Origin: Nectonema munidae
Taxonomy: Eukaryota > Nematomorpha > Nectonematoida > Nectonematidae
Assembly (NCBI GenBank): GCA_030549495.1
Contig: JAUIRK010000854.1
Coordinates: forward strand, 235,001-299,000
Direction: 5' to 3'
DNA: 64,000 bases
A program made the position numbers and the translations under genes. The notes below the pieces were generated by a model. The model saw only the letters and a program-made list of their open reading frames with translations. It had not been told where the DNA came from and searched no databases. Below are positions 47,982 to 59,716 of this stretch, piece by piece. Positions within the stretch are counted from its first letter, which is position 1; each line of letters starts with the position of its first letter.

Positions 47982-48069
47982 TTATTTAGCCCTTTGTATG
48001 CGTTCTTTGGAGTAAATTGACTTCAAGTACAATAAAACATTTTGCGTATTCCATGTGTTATCTGTAGAT
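47982..48069 (-). CDS. QSOX: Quiescin sulfhydryl oxidase (QSOX), last coding exon
   Basis: This 88-base exon begins after the acceptor CCTTTAG. Its first base completes the Arg codon left open by the exon at 50063. It continues STDNTWNTQNVLLYLKSIY and ends in a basic tail and a TAA stop (47982-47984). The CxxC-x(n)-TWN...VLxYLKxxYS pattern matches the C-terminus of the Erv/ALR domain of QSOX (human VWDVEATLNFLK). The protein stops soon after this helix, so it lacks the long linker and membrane anchor found in vertebrate QSOX1a. It should be a soluble secretory-pathway enzyme. The exon is too short for an ORF scan and was found by phase and motif. Confidence 0.85.
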
Positions 48070-49189
48070 CTAAAGGTTAAAAGTTTAAACTATAAATTAA
48101 AGATAAATTATATGATACCCAAGGGTAGCGCAAATCATTTTTTATCCTCATCTACCCGCAAAGCTTCAGAAGTAATTTTTTATTCATCAGGCACAACAAT
48201 TGAACCAACTGACCATTTGGCCAAAAAACATTGAAAGCTGTTCTCATGCTAATAGATTGTTTTATATTTTTACTTTTTTTGTTTACATTTTTAATAAAGC
48301 ATATATAATTTTTTTATCGTTTTTTGAAATGATCGAATAACTAAAGGATATCATAGAAAACTCACCTGATAAATAATAAACATTAAAATCCAATCATATG
48401 TTTAAAAATATTCCAAATTTATACAATAAATATTTAATTACTTACGAAGAATTATATTGAATTTGTGTGTATGTTTCGTTGTTTTAAGCGTTAACTCATT
48501 ATAAAGTAGTTAGCTATCTTCTAGAGTTAAATCTGACGGTGATAGTTGATCTCATGTAATTCTTGGCATTCCATGTAGCTTTCTTTCGCTTTCAAAGATG
48601 TAAAGATTGACTCACAAATAAATTTTAAAACACTGAATTGCCTTCTCCCAAATCGATGAGGTTTAACATTGATGATTTAAATTTTAATTGATTGATTTAA
48701 AAGTATATTGATGTAAGTATCATTTTGTATTTTTTTGTATCTAACTTTAAAAGCTGCTTCACGTGCAATATAAATTTTTATTCTTCTTCAATTTCACAAT
48801 TTCAAGTTTTATTTTGGTTTAGTGACACTTTCCGGCTTACATCTCTCCACTTAAATAAATTTCAGATAATAATTTGATACTGATCGCCAATAAACTTGAA
48901 AGTTAGAAACACTACACACTAGGAAACCTATCTAACTAACTACAGAAGTGTGAAGACTAATAAACAAAACTAAAAATCAAATTAATTCATTAATTTTTGT
49001 AAGTACAAATTTATTATTAAATTTTTATTAAAAAAACGCGAAAAAAAGTATAATTATTTATAAATTTATTTTTTAATTAATTTTGTATCAAAATAAATGA
49101 AAAAGTAGACATTTAATATTTTATCTTTTAATAATAATAAATTAAACAATTTTTTAAATATTCAAAAAAATTTGTATAAATTAAAGGTC
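48070..49189. other. Last QSOX intron, no gene seen in this part
   Basis: AT-rich sequence without recognised features. The transposon copy at 49190-49830 follows. Confidence 0.4.
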
Positions 49190-49830
49190 AATTTGTTGGT
49201 TACCGCAAACATCATATTTTGGATAGAATCTTGAGACACGTTCTTGATTTTTATTTCCTGTAAGCTCCATTGATCCTAATATGAACGATGAGTTCATACA
49301 GATGATAGTTAACAATTATGATGAATTATAAAAATTATGTACTCCTGAAATCGTTATGCCTGATCTTAAAAATCTTGGTTGCAGGGATGATTTTAAATTT
49401 TTGTATACTCTATGCTATGGGTATAGAGTTTTGAAAGAAAAAACAAGTTACCCGCAATAAACTGGAAAACATTACTTGTAATGCATAACGCTGGATGAAA
49501 CTCTCTAGACCATTTAAGCTCTTATTGCTTTTTTTCTTTTACCCGATTACAAAGAAAACTGAGAAAGTGCTGTCAATTTCATAGCCTACGGTTGGCAAGA
49601 AATATGGTTCTCTAATCAAAAGTTTAAACATGAAAACTATGAAAAGCTTGTTAATTGCATTCAGAAAACTAAATCCAAAAGTGCTGAAAAATGCTTCAAA
49701 AAGCACTGGGTGACAGATTTGACATACCGCGAAAAAATAGTATTGCAGGCATGGCAATAAAACTAATGCAAGACTTAAGAAAAAATTTCAAAAGCGACAA
49801 ATATCTTGATTTTAAATTTGTTTTAAAAAT
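49190..49830 (+). mobile_element. Unclassified DDE-like transposase family, copy 2 (fragment)
   Basis: Plus-strand pieces match copy 1 in order: HHILDRILRHVLDF (49210) against HNILDLVLRHILDF, then GCRDDFKFLYTLC (49378) against GWRDDFKFLFEIC. AYGWQEIWFSNQKF (49586) matches ADTWATAWLSNQLL, and KSAEKCFKKHWV (49676) matches KAMKSFNTPWV. The tail KLMQDLRKNFKSDKYLDFKF (49762) also matches. The copies differ strongly, so the family is old or varied. Only the C-terminal half is here, in several frames, inside the last QSOX intron. Confidence 0.65.
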
Positions 49831-50062
49831 AATTTTGATTAAATTGGAAATAAATAAAAAAATTTGCTGTCTTTTCAAAATATTTTAATTTTTGTAAACT
49901 TTGGAATATAAAAATAAGATAAAATGCATCCTGGGGTAACTTTTTAATAAGTAAATTAATTTTAATGTCATATTTAGTTTTTATACCAAAAAGTTCATTG
50001 AAAAACTACAGGGTAAACACTAAAAAAATATCATTACCCAATTAAGAAGATATAAAGGTTAC

Positions 50063-50318
50063 CTGCAATTTGGACATTCCTTAAAAGAAGGAAATTGAAT
50101 TTTGGGAGCTTGCGGATCTTCAGAAGGACTCTGAGCAATTCTCTTGTTGACTTTGTTATGCCCTTGCCACAGCCAAGCGATGCCGCTTTCCCCATCTGTG
50201 ACTTCGGAATCGATATATTTGGACATTTCCAAGAAGTGGCGACGACAGTAATCGCACTCGAAAAAATTACCAATGAATCCTCTCATCATGTCAATCACTT
50301 CAAAGCCAGCATTTTCTT
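50063..50318 (-). CDS. QSOX: QSOX, Erv/ALR catalytic exon
   Basis: QSOX forms disulfides in secreted proteins and passes electrons through its Erv domain FAD to oxygen. This exon encodes MMRGFIGNFFECDYCRRHF with the Erv CxxC. WLWQGHNKVNKRI, the FAD-binding HN motif region, and SEDPQAPKIQFP follow, and the exon ends at CPNCR, the second CxxC of the family. The acceptor is TCTCTAG at 50319-50325 and the donor is AGGTAACC at 50058-50064. Its first two bases complete a Lys codon whose first base is at 53067. All key residues I can see are intact, so the gene looks functional here. Confidence 0.95.
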
Positions 50319-53066
50319 CTAGAGATAAATAGATTACATTTTTGACCCGCTTTTTTATCTATTGCCAATGATCATTATTATCATCATCATCATTATCTGA
50401 CAGTGATGATTATGATCATCATGATGAATTTTTTCAATTAATTCTGAGATTCATATCCATCCCAGCGTAAATCTTACAAAACAATTTATTTAAATTTTAC
50501 AATTAGAATAATATATAATTTTATATATAATGATTATTTTAATGATATCATAAAAAACGTGGCATGCTTTAATGTTTTTTAAAACTTTCTGCATTGTTAT
50601 GTTCGAATATATCCTTACTTTCATCAATAAATTAAAGCGGTTAAAGTTTTTTTATAATAACTTGTCAGGTCTTTTCTACTTCGTTCATGCAATGGTGCAA
50701 ATGTAGAAGAAATAGTTTTCACCAAAAGGAAAAGAATTCAAAACATTTTATTAAACCTGTATATGGCGATTTAAATAGGGCAAAAATGGAAGTTTAAATC
50801 AGAAACTTCAATTGGAGAATTAGCTGCACGATTGCCAATGTTCTTTTTGTTATTTTTATTTTGTTGTTTATTCACTATATATAGGTAGGTAGCTTTGAAA
50901 ATCATTTATTTGTTAGTTTATTAAAAATTCAATGAACTCAATTGAAAAAAACATTTGTCGTATCTTAGATACATTTGTCGAAAATGTTAAGGTGGATGAG
51001 TGGAGTAGAACGAGGTTATCAGAGGAACGGCAAAAGTGGTAAGTGTGAGCAAGAAGAGGCAGAAAGAACGCTTGAAATGGTAGGGGAGAAGTGTATAATG
51101 ATGGACCTACAAGTGGATGGAAAAGGAGGAGAGGAAGGTCCAAGATGAGATGAAAGAAATGCATTATGACCGAAGGCAAAAAGAAAAATCTCGACCTCAA
51201 TAGTGACTACAAACTCATCCCAAACAGCGACCCCGTATGGAAACGGGATAATAAAGCTGTAAAGAAGAAGAGAAAGATAGATTTGTCGTTTATTTAAAAT
51301 TTAAATGAAGCAAGTATTAATGGGAAGACTTAACAGCAATTTATCGTCAAGAAATTTCGTTCAACCAAGAAAGAAAGCTAAAAGTATGGTAGAAGGCGAA
51401 ACGGAGATTACCTGAGGTAAGTAAGTGGACGAAATATGCCCTTTTTTGATAGATATAAGCACACAACACAATCACTATAAGCAAAAGAAACATAGCATAC
51501 ACTTCACAAGTGAGTGGAGGCGAACTCAAATAATATTTTTGCTGGTAAATAAATCAATGATTCGATCACTTGATTTTTATGAAGTGAAACGTTACCATTA
51601 CTAATCCTTTATGTGGCTTTGCGATATGTAGAATAACAGATAATGACACTAATTATAATAAACACAATACTAAATTAACATTTTCGTGACGAGAAAAACA
51701 AGAAGATATTTATTAAAAAGCAGAAGATTCCTATACAAAACTATTTGAAAAAGCAGACGAATGTAAAATTGTTTATGTATCATATATGATACACTGGTCA
51801 CGAAAGGGTTTTAACCCTTATGCGACAAACATATTTTCTTTACGATTTAGATAAACATGGGTCCAAAGGGCCCCGCCTTTTTGTCTTCACAAATACTCTT
51901 TTGTTTATGATAATTTTTATATTTTGTACATTTAGCGTATCTATAACCTTTAAATTAAAGATTTCTTGTGCATATATGTAACTATAAATATTTTTTATAT
52001 TGCCAGAAATATTAAAGTTCAGCAATTTACTACAACACATTCAAAAAATAACATCATAGGTAGCAACAGAAATTATTTAAATCAAATAATCAGTAAAATT
52101 CAACAAAAAAATACAATTAATCAATTGAGTTTAAAAGTAAAGGATATAAAAAGTTAGTAAAGCCTAAAGCAAGAGTTAGTACATTACATACTAAAATATT
52201 ATGTTCATGATAAAATATATAAAAAAAGAAAAAAAACAATTGAATAAAACTACAAATAAACTACTTTAAACTACAAATAAAACTAGTTTTTAGGTGTTTT
52301 TTGAATGTGTATTTGGGTGAAAAGACGGCCGCAAGAAAAAAGCTTTTCTTTATTTGTTTAAAGCTTTTTCAAAGTTCAATAGTTAATGAACAAACATTTA
52401 CTATTATTTAATTGTAAAAATATTAAATTTATTTATTTATTTTTACTACATTTCACACAAATAATATGTTTTTGTGAGTGCTCACTGCTTATTGGGTCTA
52501 TTAGGCCACACTTTAACGAAAATGAGATATAATTGACAAGTAAGCATATAGTAAATCACTTGCTACTATAAATACTAATGTGTAGTAATTTGTTTTGTTA
52601 TTAGGATTTTGTCTTAATTCAAGACCTTAAATCTGTGTGTAAAATTGACCTAAATAACAATTAAAATCCCTTTTTAGTAGGCATTTTTAAGGTCAGGAGT
52701 TAATTCTTTTTGAACTCAGAGGTAAAAGGTAACGGTAGCGTGGGATGTTTTCACGGAGAAGGAAGAAGTGCGCCACTTGATTCGAACTATGAAGAAAGGA
52801 GGCTTGATGCCGGTTCGAACCTTGAATTATCGAAACCGAGTATCCAACCAACCTTATTCACGCATTTTTTAAAGCTAAGGTAAATAATTAACATATTAAA
52901 ATAAATTTTGAAATTACTTTTTTGTGAGTAAAACTAATGTTTAGAAAGTAGATTCGAAATATTTTGAGGGGACAAAATACTAATCTAATTTTAGTATACA
53001 CTCTACATTACTAACATAATTTCTCCCAAAAATTGTAAGAATATAAGTATAAAACGTGAGCTTTAC
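50319..53066. other. QSOX intron with a possible LINE tail
   Basis: 50380-50430 has a short ATC/ATG-rich stretch. The 50938-51262 segment is discussed separately. The region 52730-52830 has a B-box-like GGTTCGAACC at 52813 in a coding-free context. No gene is supported. Confidence 0.35.
50938..51290 (+). mobile_element. Possible LINE 3' end (tentative)
   Basis: Protein-like text (MNSIEKNICRILDTFVEN near 50934, NLDLNSDYKLIPNSDPVW near 51192) runs into a hairpin GACCCCGTATGGAAACGGGATAAT at about 51227-51250. A GAAGAAGAGAAAG tail follows. A GACCCC...GGGATAA hairpin before a short simple tail is typical of RTE-like LINE 3' ends. No reverse transcriptase motif is readable here. Confidence 0.3.
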
Positions 53067-53220
53067 TTCTGTTTGTTTCATTGTTTGACAGCGTTAGGAC
53101 ATGGAAGAGAGTCCACAAGCCACATGGGTATCCGCGAAAGTTTGGCTCACTGCCCTTACACCCTTTCCATTCAAATACTAAGCCAGGCGCAATCGCAGTA
53201 AATACTTTTTGCGACAAATC
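53067..53220 (-). CDS. QSOX: QSOX, start of the Erv domain
   Basis: This 154-base exon reads [18 protein letters not shown], then [20 protein letters not shown] and [33 protein letters not shown] is diagnostic of the QSOX Erv domain. The two cysteines are the conserved pair ahead of the first helix. The acceptor is GATTTAG at 53221-53227 and the donor is GTAAAG at 53061-53066. It joins the exon at 56804 in phase 0 and the exon at 50318 with a split Lys codon, so the reading frame runs through. NET is a potential glycosylation site. Confidence 0.95.
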
Positions 53221-54126
53221 CTAAATCATTCAATGAGAAATGGGAAAAATATATTTGGGGATGCGAAAGAAAAATTATACAAAAGTAAGAATTTCATATC
53301 TCTAAAAGATGTATGCAGTTGTTTATGTAGTTATTTTTAAACATGGCTGGAAAGCATGAAATTCAACGTAACCCAACGATTACGATTTAAAGTATACCAT
53401 ATGTGCTGGTATATAAGGCGATCTTAAAGGTGAATTTATACAATTGACACTTTACTTGGTCTCAAAAAAATATAAAATATTTTGGACTTAAAATTATGAG
53501 TTCTCTCTTTTTTACAAATAAATATTTTGTTTTTGTGAAACAATTTATTGTTTTACCTGAAGTAAATTGAATATACAACGTTTAATTTGATTTATAAAAT
53601 TTTTTGAGAATTTTGTTTCTTTGGTTGTTCATTTTTTAGCGCTGGACACACCTAGGAAAAAATTGGACTTCGAGCCGAATTTTGCATTTTTTTTACTAAT
53701 TTACACGATTACCATTTTTATCAAACTAGTTAGCTACCGTTAAAAATAGAGAAAAATTGATTGCACCTCCGTAAAATATATAATATTTTCATAAAAAGCA
53801 TGAAGATTTAACATAAAATGGTCTAAGATGAGTATTTTCGATAGCTAATCTAAGGTAGAGATCATGAGTGATAGTAGTCCATAATCCTGTCTTGCTTTGT
53901 TTTACTTCGATTGATAAGATGCAAAATGCACAATGTTTCAAAAGAGGCGGATTCTTTTTCTTTCCACTTCATTTTTTCCAAGTCGCTTTTGGAGGCCTTT
54001 TACCTCTGATTTCAAAATTCCAATTGTCACTTCTCATAACATAGCCCAACTATCTCGTAACATTTCTTCTTACAAATTCAACAATATCTTCTCCTATTCC
54101 CAACTTTTCAAAGAGCTCTTTAGTAT
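53221..54126. other. QSOX intron, no gene seen
   Basis: AT-rich without recognised elements up to the LINE relic. Confidence 0.4.
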
Positions 54127-55200
54127 TCAGTTCCCCGTGAGCGCTTGTGTTTCAAGATTCAGAATCGTAAACGATTTCTGTTCTGTTAGAAGCCTTGTAA
54201 ACGGATTTATTGCCACAGAAAAGAAAAGAAATCTCATGAAATTTGAGTCATCCAAATGTAACATCTTGTGACAATTTCGCTCTTTCATCTCACCTTTTTC
54301 AACACAATTTCGGCACCAAAAATTCGTCGACATTATTTCATACACTTTTTCGACTCGCTCACATTTAGCATGCATCCACTTTGAGTGAGCCAAAATCTGA
54401 CCTTTAATATGAGTTTAAATTGATTTAACATTTTTTGTTTTGATCTTCAATAAAATCTTCTTCTTCTTCTTCTTAAGCGCATATTACGTCTAATAGAGTT
54501 TCTCACCACTTCTTTTTTTACAAATAACACAAGCATCTTTACTATTTTTGAAGAATCAGTTTCCAGTTTTTTGTCGCTTGCTTGCAACACTTCAGTTTTC
54601 TTTAAATTGGTTTAAAGCCCTTGGTTTCAAGAACTTTTTCTAGATGCTAAAATTTTTTTCACTTCTTGAAATACATTCCCCATGATAACTAAGTCATCTT
54701 CGTATTTAGCATTTTTAGCATCCATTTTTCAACTATTCAAGTTACAGCGTCAACCACGATAGGAAATAAAAGCAGCAACAAACTCTCTGAGAACACCAAA
54801 TTTTCTAGAACGATTTACTACGCAAAGGCCATTCATTATTAACACGACGAGGCGCTCTATTAAAAGCTTTTTTTCCATCCACATAGCATTCTTGCATTTG
54901 TCGCACAATAAATAACCTCTTGTCAATAACGCCTCCAATCACTTTCACGCCATGTTTCATTGTTTTAGCTCCTCGATATGACTTTCCCCTTATAAATTTG
55001 GGTGAGCTTACTTAACTAACTTCAAATCCTCGGTTACTTTTTTTGCATTTAAAAGATCGTTTAGAGTCAACAATAGTATCCATCTTATTTTCTTGGCTCC
55101 TAAAAATCTCCAGATAATTTTTCCATCATTTCGTTAAATGTGAGTCTTTTCTAATCCAAAGCTTCACTAACATCTTTTACCTCAAAATGTAATAAATATA
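54127..55200 (-). mobile_element. LINE (non-LTR retrotransposon) relic
   Basis: LINEs copy themselves through target-primed reverse transcription. On the minus strand, in order: VDGKKAFNRAPRRV (about 54880, the reverse transcriptase FDRVPR block), KYEDDLVIMGNVFQEV (about 54690, replacing the YADD box), KKTEV, and DACVICKKRSGEKLY (54530, first C-x2-C). SKWMHAKCERVEKVYEI (54370) and FWCRNCVEKGE complete a C-x2-C...WxHxxC...C-x2-C finger that follows the reverse transcriptase in many invertebrate LINEs. At least four frame changes or stops separate the blocks. The YEDD box and missing half of the domain show it is dead. A (GAA)n run lies at 54461-54474. Confidence 0.78.
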
Positions 55201-56803
55201 AGTTAGCTGCTAAATGTAAGCCATTAAATTTGTGTATAAAGTTTCTCTTTTTTCTTTTTTTTTTTGTGTATAAAGTAAAATGACTTTGCAACTCATTTTC
55301 AACCAATTCTTCGGAGCTTTAGCAATAATAATTTTTCTTAGCGTTCTTTTGCTATTTTTGCAGCATTTATCTAGTTTTTAATTTGGAAACATTTCTTTTT
55401 ATTCATTATAGCATTCTTGACTTCTTGATTCTAGCACAAAGTTACATAACGCATTGCCTTGCATTCACACGACACATTTCTTTTGTTGCCGCAAGAGCAC
55501 GCGTTTCGAATTTGCCACATACATTAACACCTTTGTTCTATCGGAGAGTTGAATCTTATCAGCAAACAATGTGTAAGTATCTATAGACTTTTAAATTTCG
55601 GTGTTTATTTAAATCGTAGAATCTGATTTCTTACTTTTTGTCTTGAAATATTCCAAAAAATCCATCACTATCAAACTATGCTGAAGTTCGCGAGTGATCA
55701 CATTAGCATTCGTCACATATTTATATTTTTATGTTAGAGAATATCACGATAGCAAGAAATTTATAAAAAAGTATTAAAAAAAATTCATTCTAGAAAAAAA
55801 ATTATATCGCCTCGGACTAAATTTTCTAAAAAATTTAATAAAAATATTTTATTCTGGCAAATACTCCTACTAGTGTTGCCCTATCACTGCCTGGCGACGC
55901 GAATTTATTACGCTGCCCTTTTGGACCAACAAAATTTGCAGAATTCCCCTTCTATCCTGGCTCCCTAATACAATATATATCAATTTTCTTTCATTCAATC
56001 GACTTGCCAAATGCTTACCTACTTTATATATAAAAAAAAAATCAAAAACTTCATTTGGCTAAAATTAGTATTTTTAGTAAACAAATTACAGTGAGTTTGA
56101 AATATTAAAAAACCTTTACTAGGAATTTTAATACCTTTAAATTTAAAAAGAGTTAATTAACCCTGTTAGTAGTTCTAAAATTAATCCAGATATCCGATAA
56201 TCCGGTTATACATTAGCCGCTCTGAGATGAGATTAATCTTTCTGGCATATTTATGAAGTCTTGAAAGAAAGAAAAATGATCTTTATGAAGAGAACGGCTA
56301 ACGTTCTGTCTGAATGCTGGAAGCAACACAGCGAAAAATCTATTTTCAAGTGGAATGAAATTTGTAAATTATTTTGGAATAATATTTCCCATGAGTTTGA
56401 TTCTTCTAAAACATTTCTAATGATTTCAAATATTTGGTAAATCGTAAATCCTATATTTTGTATGCTACATATACTTTCCATACATTTCCCTTCTTCTTTT
56501 TGTTGTCTCCCGTGGTATTGCTAAATAGCTGATAAAAAAGTTTTATCCAAATAATATAAGAAATCTGGAAGGAATTCTTTTTTTCTGTGGGTGGAATTTT
56601 CGTAAGTGAGTTAAAATATTATTATCGAAAAATTATATGTCGCTTCGTCACAGATGAGTTGAATTCAAGCATTCAAATACATTACAATCACTTTTAAAAC
56701 GTCGATAAACTTAAAACAAAAAAGATAGTTTTTTTGATATGTAATGAAATTTTAGCATAAAAGTCATACTAGTTAAACCAAAATGAACATATGTGTATCT
56801 TAC
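55201..56803. other. QSOX intron, no gene seen
   Basis: It holds one member of a direct repeat pair (55780-55866) and an isolated CTCCCGTGGTATTGC word at 56507-56521. Nothing else is recognised. Confidence 0.35.
55780..55866. repeat. Dispersed repeat, member 1
   Basis: About 86 bases (AAATTCATTCTA... to ...ATTCTGGCAAATA) recur in the same orientation at 58252-58338 with few differences. Confidence 0.85.
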
Positions 56804-57319
56804 GGAAGCTTCATAAAAATTTAGTAAGTCCTGGCTTTTCAAACTTGTTCCATCGCCAAAAGTGAGCAAGAATTCATGAAACTTGTGGAAAAAGGAACCA
56901 ACTGGCTCCTTGAAAGGGTAGTACGTGGAAATAAATTGCGAAAATTTTAGCAGTTCGTTGAAAGCATCAACACTCCAATTCTTTTTCACTATCAGAGGAA
57001 TGTTCAGGATGTAGCTGAGCGTGGATTGCAAGTCCTGTTCATAAACCACAACTGCTTTATTTTTCCTCTTGGAACCGAAAGGAGATTCAGGTATAGCTTC
57101 TTCCGTTTGATACAAAAAGCCCTGATTATTAGGATTTTTTTTGGGCAAAGATTTTGCTAGAAAGCGCATTAAATTTTGTTTCAGCATTCGCAAAGTTATG
57201 GAGTAGGAGTGTTCCACTAAGCCAGATGGATGATAGATTGTCAGTTTATTCTTGCCTTTCTGACTTTGAGATATGATCAATTTGATACTCTTCCAGTACT
57301 TTGGAGTGCTTTGCAGTAA
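56804..57319 (-). CDS. QSOX: QSOX, helix-rich middle exon
   Basis: A 172-codon exon. Its first third (PKYWKSIKLIISQS...) fits the second half of the redox-inactive second thioredoxin-like domain. The rest matches the QSOX helix-rich region: VYEQDLQSTLSYILNIPL aligns with human YMADLESALHYILRIEV, and FNELLKFSQFISTYYPF with VALKKFVAVLAKYFP. The acceptor is CATTTTAG at 57320-57327 and the donor CCGTAAGA lies at 56798-56805. It starts and ends in phase 0, matching the exon at 53220. It does not fit in phase with the exon at 59538, so an exon is missing between them. Confidence 0.9.
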
Positions 57320-57949
57320 CTAAAATGAAAATTATTCAAAAATGTAAAGCAAGTCTGATACAATCTCCTCTTCTCTCTCCCCCCCCCCCCTCTGACCAAT
57401 AGAAATTTATCCCGAATGCACAATTACACGTAATGACACGAGCAATGGGATTCAGAGATACGTGTAACCCCTTCTTAAAATACAAGTTAACATTTTTGAC
57501 GTTTATATAATAGATACTTTTCATCTAGAATTCATATATTTTCCAATAGTTTAAAAGATTTAGTTCATTTGGAAATCAAACTTCAATAAGAATCGTATTT
57601 TTTTCATATATTTCAAATTGGAATAAAATTTTAGACATATTTTCTATTTTTCATTATGTATAGTACATGAATGTGGATTAGGGCGCAAAACGAAATGCTC
57701 CTCTATAAAAGTAAAAAATAAATAAAAATTAAGAAATGATTTTTTATACCACAGGATAAAAAAAAGTAATTTACCAAATCGATAAGTACATAAAATAATT
57801 TTCGTAAATCTCCATGATCTATTTGTAATATTTTTCGATTGTCGAAGCATCTAACCAAACATTGAGTGAAACAAACACGAAGTTATGGGCTCTTCGAAGC
57901 CACAAGTATTGTAAGTTGAGCACAACTTGGGTATCATGCTCCATCATGT

Positions 57950-58020
57950 CGGTAAGTTGGTTAGTCGTTCAAGCACACATTCTCGATGCATTCGTACTGG
58001 GTTTGATTCTAGATACTAAC
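57950..58020 (+). repeat. tRNA-like unit
   Basis: AGTTGGTTAGTCGTTCAAGC and, further on, GGGTTTGATTCTAG look like A-box and B-box words of a tRNA-derived SINE. The flanks do not form an acceptor stem. Confidence 0.35.
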
Positions 58021-58251
58021 ACTCCTATATATCCTTTTGCGCTAGATTATTCTTAGATTGAAACACTGGCGATTTGGACGGTTTGATTTCGTGAAAGAAT
58101 CATTGTACTTCTGATACGTGGGATTATGTGAGTACATTTTCATTGTGTAGTAAATGAACACAAAAAGTACGTTAAGTTACGTTTTTTTACAACGCGTAAT
58201 AATCGAGGTGGGCATTTATTTTCAAAGCTGTCTTATATTGAGTATTCAAAC

Positions 58252-58338
58252 AAAAATTCATTCTACAAAAAAAATTATATGGCCTGGGCCTAAATTTTCT
58301 AAAAAATTTAATAAAAATATTTGATTCTGGCAAATATA
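58252..58338. repeat. Dispersed repeat, member 2
   Basis: Partner of 55780-55866. It is followed closely by CAGTGCTGTCCAAAAG and a 15-base C run, suggesting the end of a MITE. Confidence 0.85.
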
Positions 58339-59537
58339 TACAGTGCTGTCCAAAAGTACCCCCCCCCCCCCCATCCACCACTGAGGAATAAATCCTTTGA
58401 AAAAAATCATCATATCTTTCATGATTAAATGTTTTGGAAGTAACATTCCTTATACCTCATTCCTTTAGTTCTTATAACAAATTTGCATTCATAAGAACAA
58501 AACTTAATTTTGTTTCATTGCTGAAAATAGCTTAGCCTTTCAGACATTTTTTTTTGTTCGCAAGAATCTTTTTTTAATTAAACGTTGTCAAACCGATTTT
58601 TTTACAATACAACTTTTCAAAAATTTTTGTAAGAATACGATTTTTTGTATATATTGAAATACAAAAGAATTTGCCAAGAAATAGGGACTTATTAGGATGT
58701 TCTCAATATTGTTTGCACATTTTTTTAAATCAATTTTGAGAAATACCGGTTTTTGCCTTATTTGTATAGTTACTGTACATTTAATTTTCAATAAACTTTA
58801 AAAAATATTACTTCTAGATAATCCAAACAATTTAGCTATATTACTTTGACTTCTATTTTTTAACAGAAATACGACTTTAGGTCTTCATTCTAATGCTATT
58901 TAAAGCAGAAACGATCAAATCGAAAAATTCCAGCAAACAAAAGATTTTATGATAAAAACAATCAACAATTTATTATTATTAAGAAGAAGTTGAATATAAA
59001 CAAAGAATTTTTTATAAAAATAAAAATATTAATATGAATAATGTTCGCTGGTCGAAAACTTTTGCACGTCATTTTTGAAAAGTTAATAACTATATAAATG
59101 AATTCTTCTATGAATATAAAAAAATTAAATTTAAAATTTTTACAAATAAAAAAATTAAAATTTATATTTATATGATTTAATTCCAAAAAAATATTTAAAA
59201 AAATAATAAAAACAAAAAAATTCAACTTTTAGTTCATAAAAGTGTTTATGTTTTAGTTTTATAGGTTTTTAGATGTGGGCGAAAACTTTTTTTTGTTTAA
59301 AATAAAAAAATCATTCTGGTTCTAATTCCTTCTAAATTTTTGAAAACAAAAAGTGTAAATCATGTGAAATTACGAAAGAAACATGCTGAGGAGAGAGGTG
59401 TCGAAGTTGTAGAGAAACCAGTATTTTGTCTTTTGCCGCTTTTTTCAGTTTACTTGCGTCCAAACTAGTTTGAATAAAATATGTTTAAGAAAGGCTGATG
59501 GTGCAACAGAGCTTATTGATAACATAAAACCTCTTAC

Positions 59538-59716
59538 CGTGCATTGCCTCTATAAATTTCAGGCCAGGACTTGGGAAGAAGGAACTTTTGGTTCTCGTCC
59601 ATCAACATCGCCGTGAAAGAAGATAAAAGTGAGTTTGATTTCCAGCCCTTTAAAATTGATTCACCATCAAGTTTGTAGTAGCGCCTATTTTCTTTATTAT
59701 AACCGGGTGGAATAAA
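59538..59716 (-). CDS. QSOX: QSOX, end of the first thioredoxin domain
   Basis: This 179-base exon begins after TTTGTAG and ends at the donor CGGTAAGAG (59531-59538). It reads FIPPGYNKENRRYYKLDGES, then a helix (LLSSFTAMLMDENQ) and FLLPKSWPEIYRG. This fits the last strand and helix of the catalytic thioredoxin domain and the SWP turn before the second one (human ALESHHDTWPPACPPL). The phase with the exon at 63466 is exact (0/0). The assignment rests on alignment by eye and on position between secure QSOX exons. The exon ends two bases into a codon, so the next exon must begin with one base; the exon at 57319 does not. Confidence 0.7.

Larger units (their letters stand above)
57320..59537. other. 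QSOX intron(s); an unseen exon is expected here
   Basis: Frame and domain bookkeeping require an exon whose length leaves remainder 1 when divided by 3, carrying the first half of the second thioredoxin-like domain. I could not find it. The stretch contains a C run at 57380-57391, a tRNA-like unit (57950-58020) and the second member of the dispersed repeat. A C run lies at 58359-58373. Confidence 0.4.

Noticed and set aside
49539-49757. 72-codon minus-strand frame
   Set aside because: It is antisense to copy 2 of the DDE-like family. It is not a QSOX exon.
50034-50322. Overlapping frames on both strands at the QSOX Erv exon
   Set aside because: They are shadows of the true exon frame, which alone carries the CxxC and HN motifs.
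53933-54271. 112-codon plus-strand frame
   Set aside because: It is antisense to the LINE relic, whose Cys/His finger explains the opposite strand.
58959-59225. 87-codon Phe/Ile/Asn-rich frame
   Set aside because: Its composition is that of random AT-rich DNA and it has no motif.
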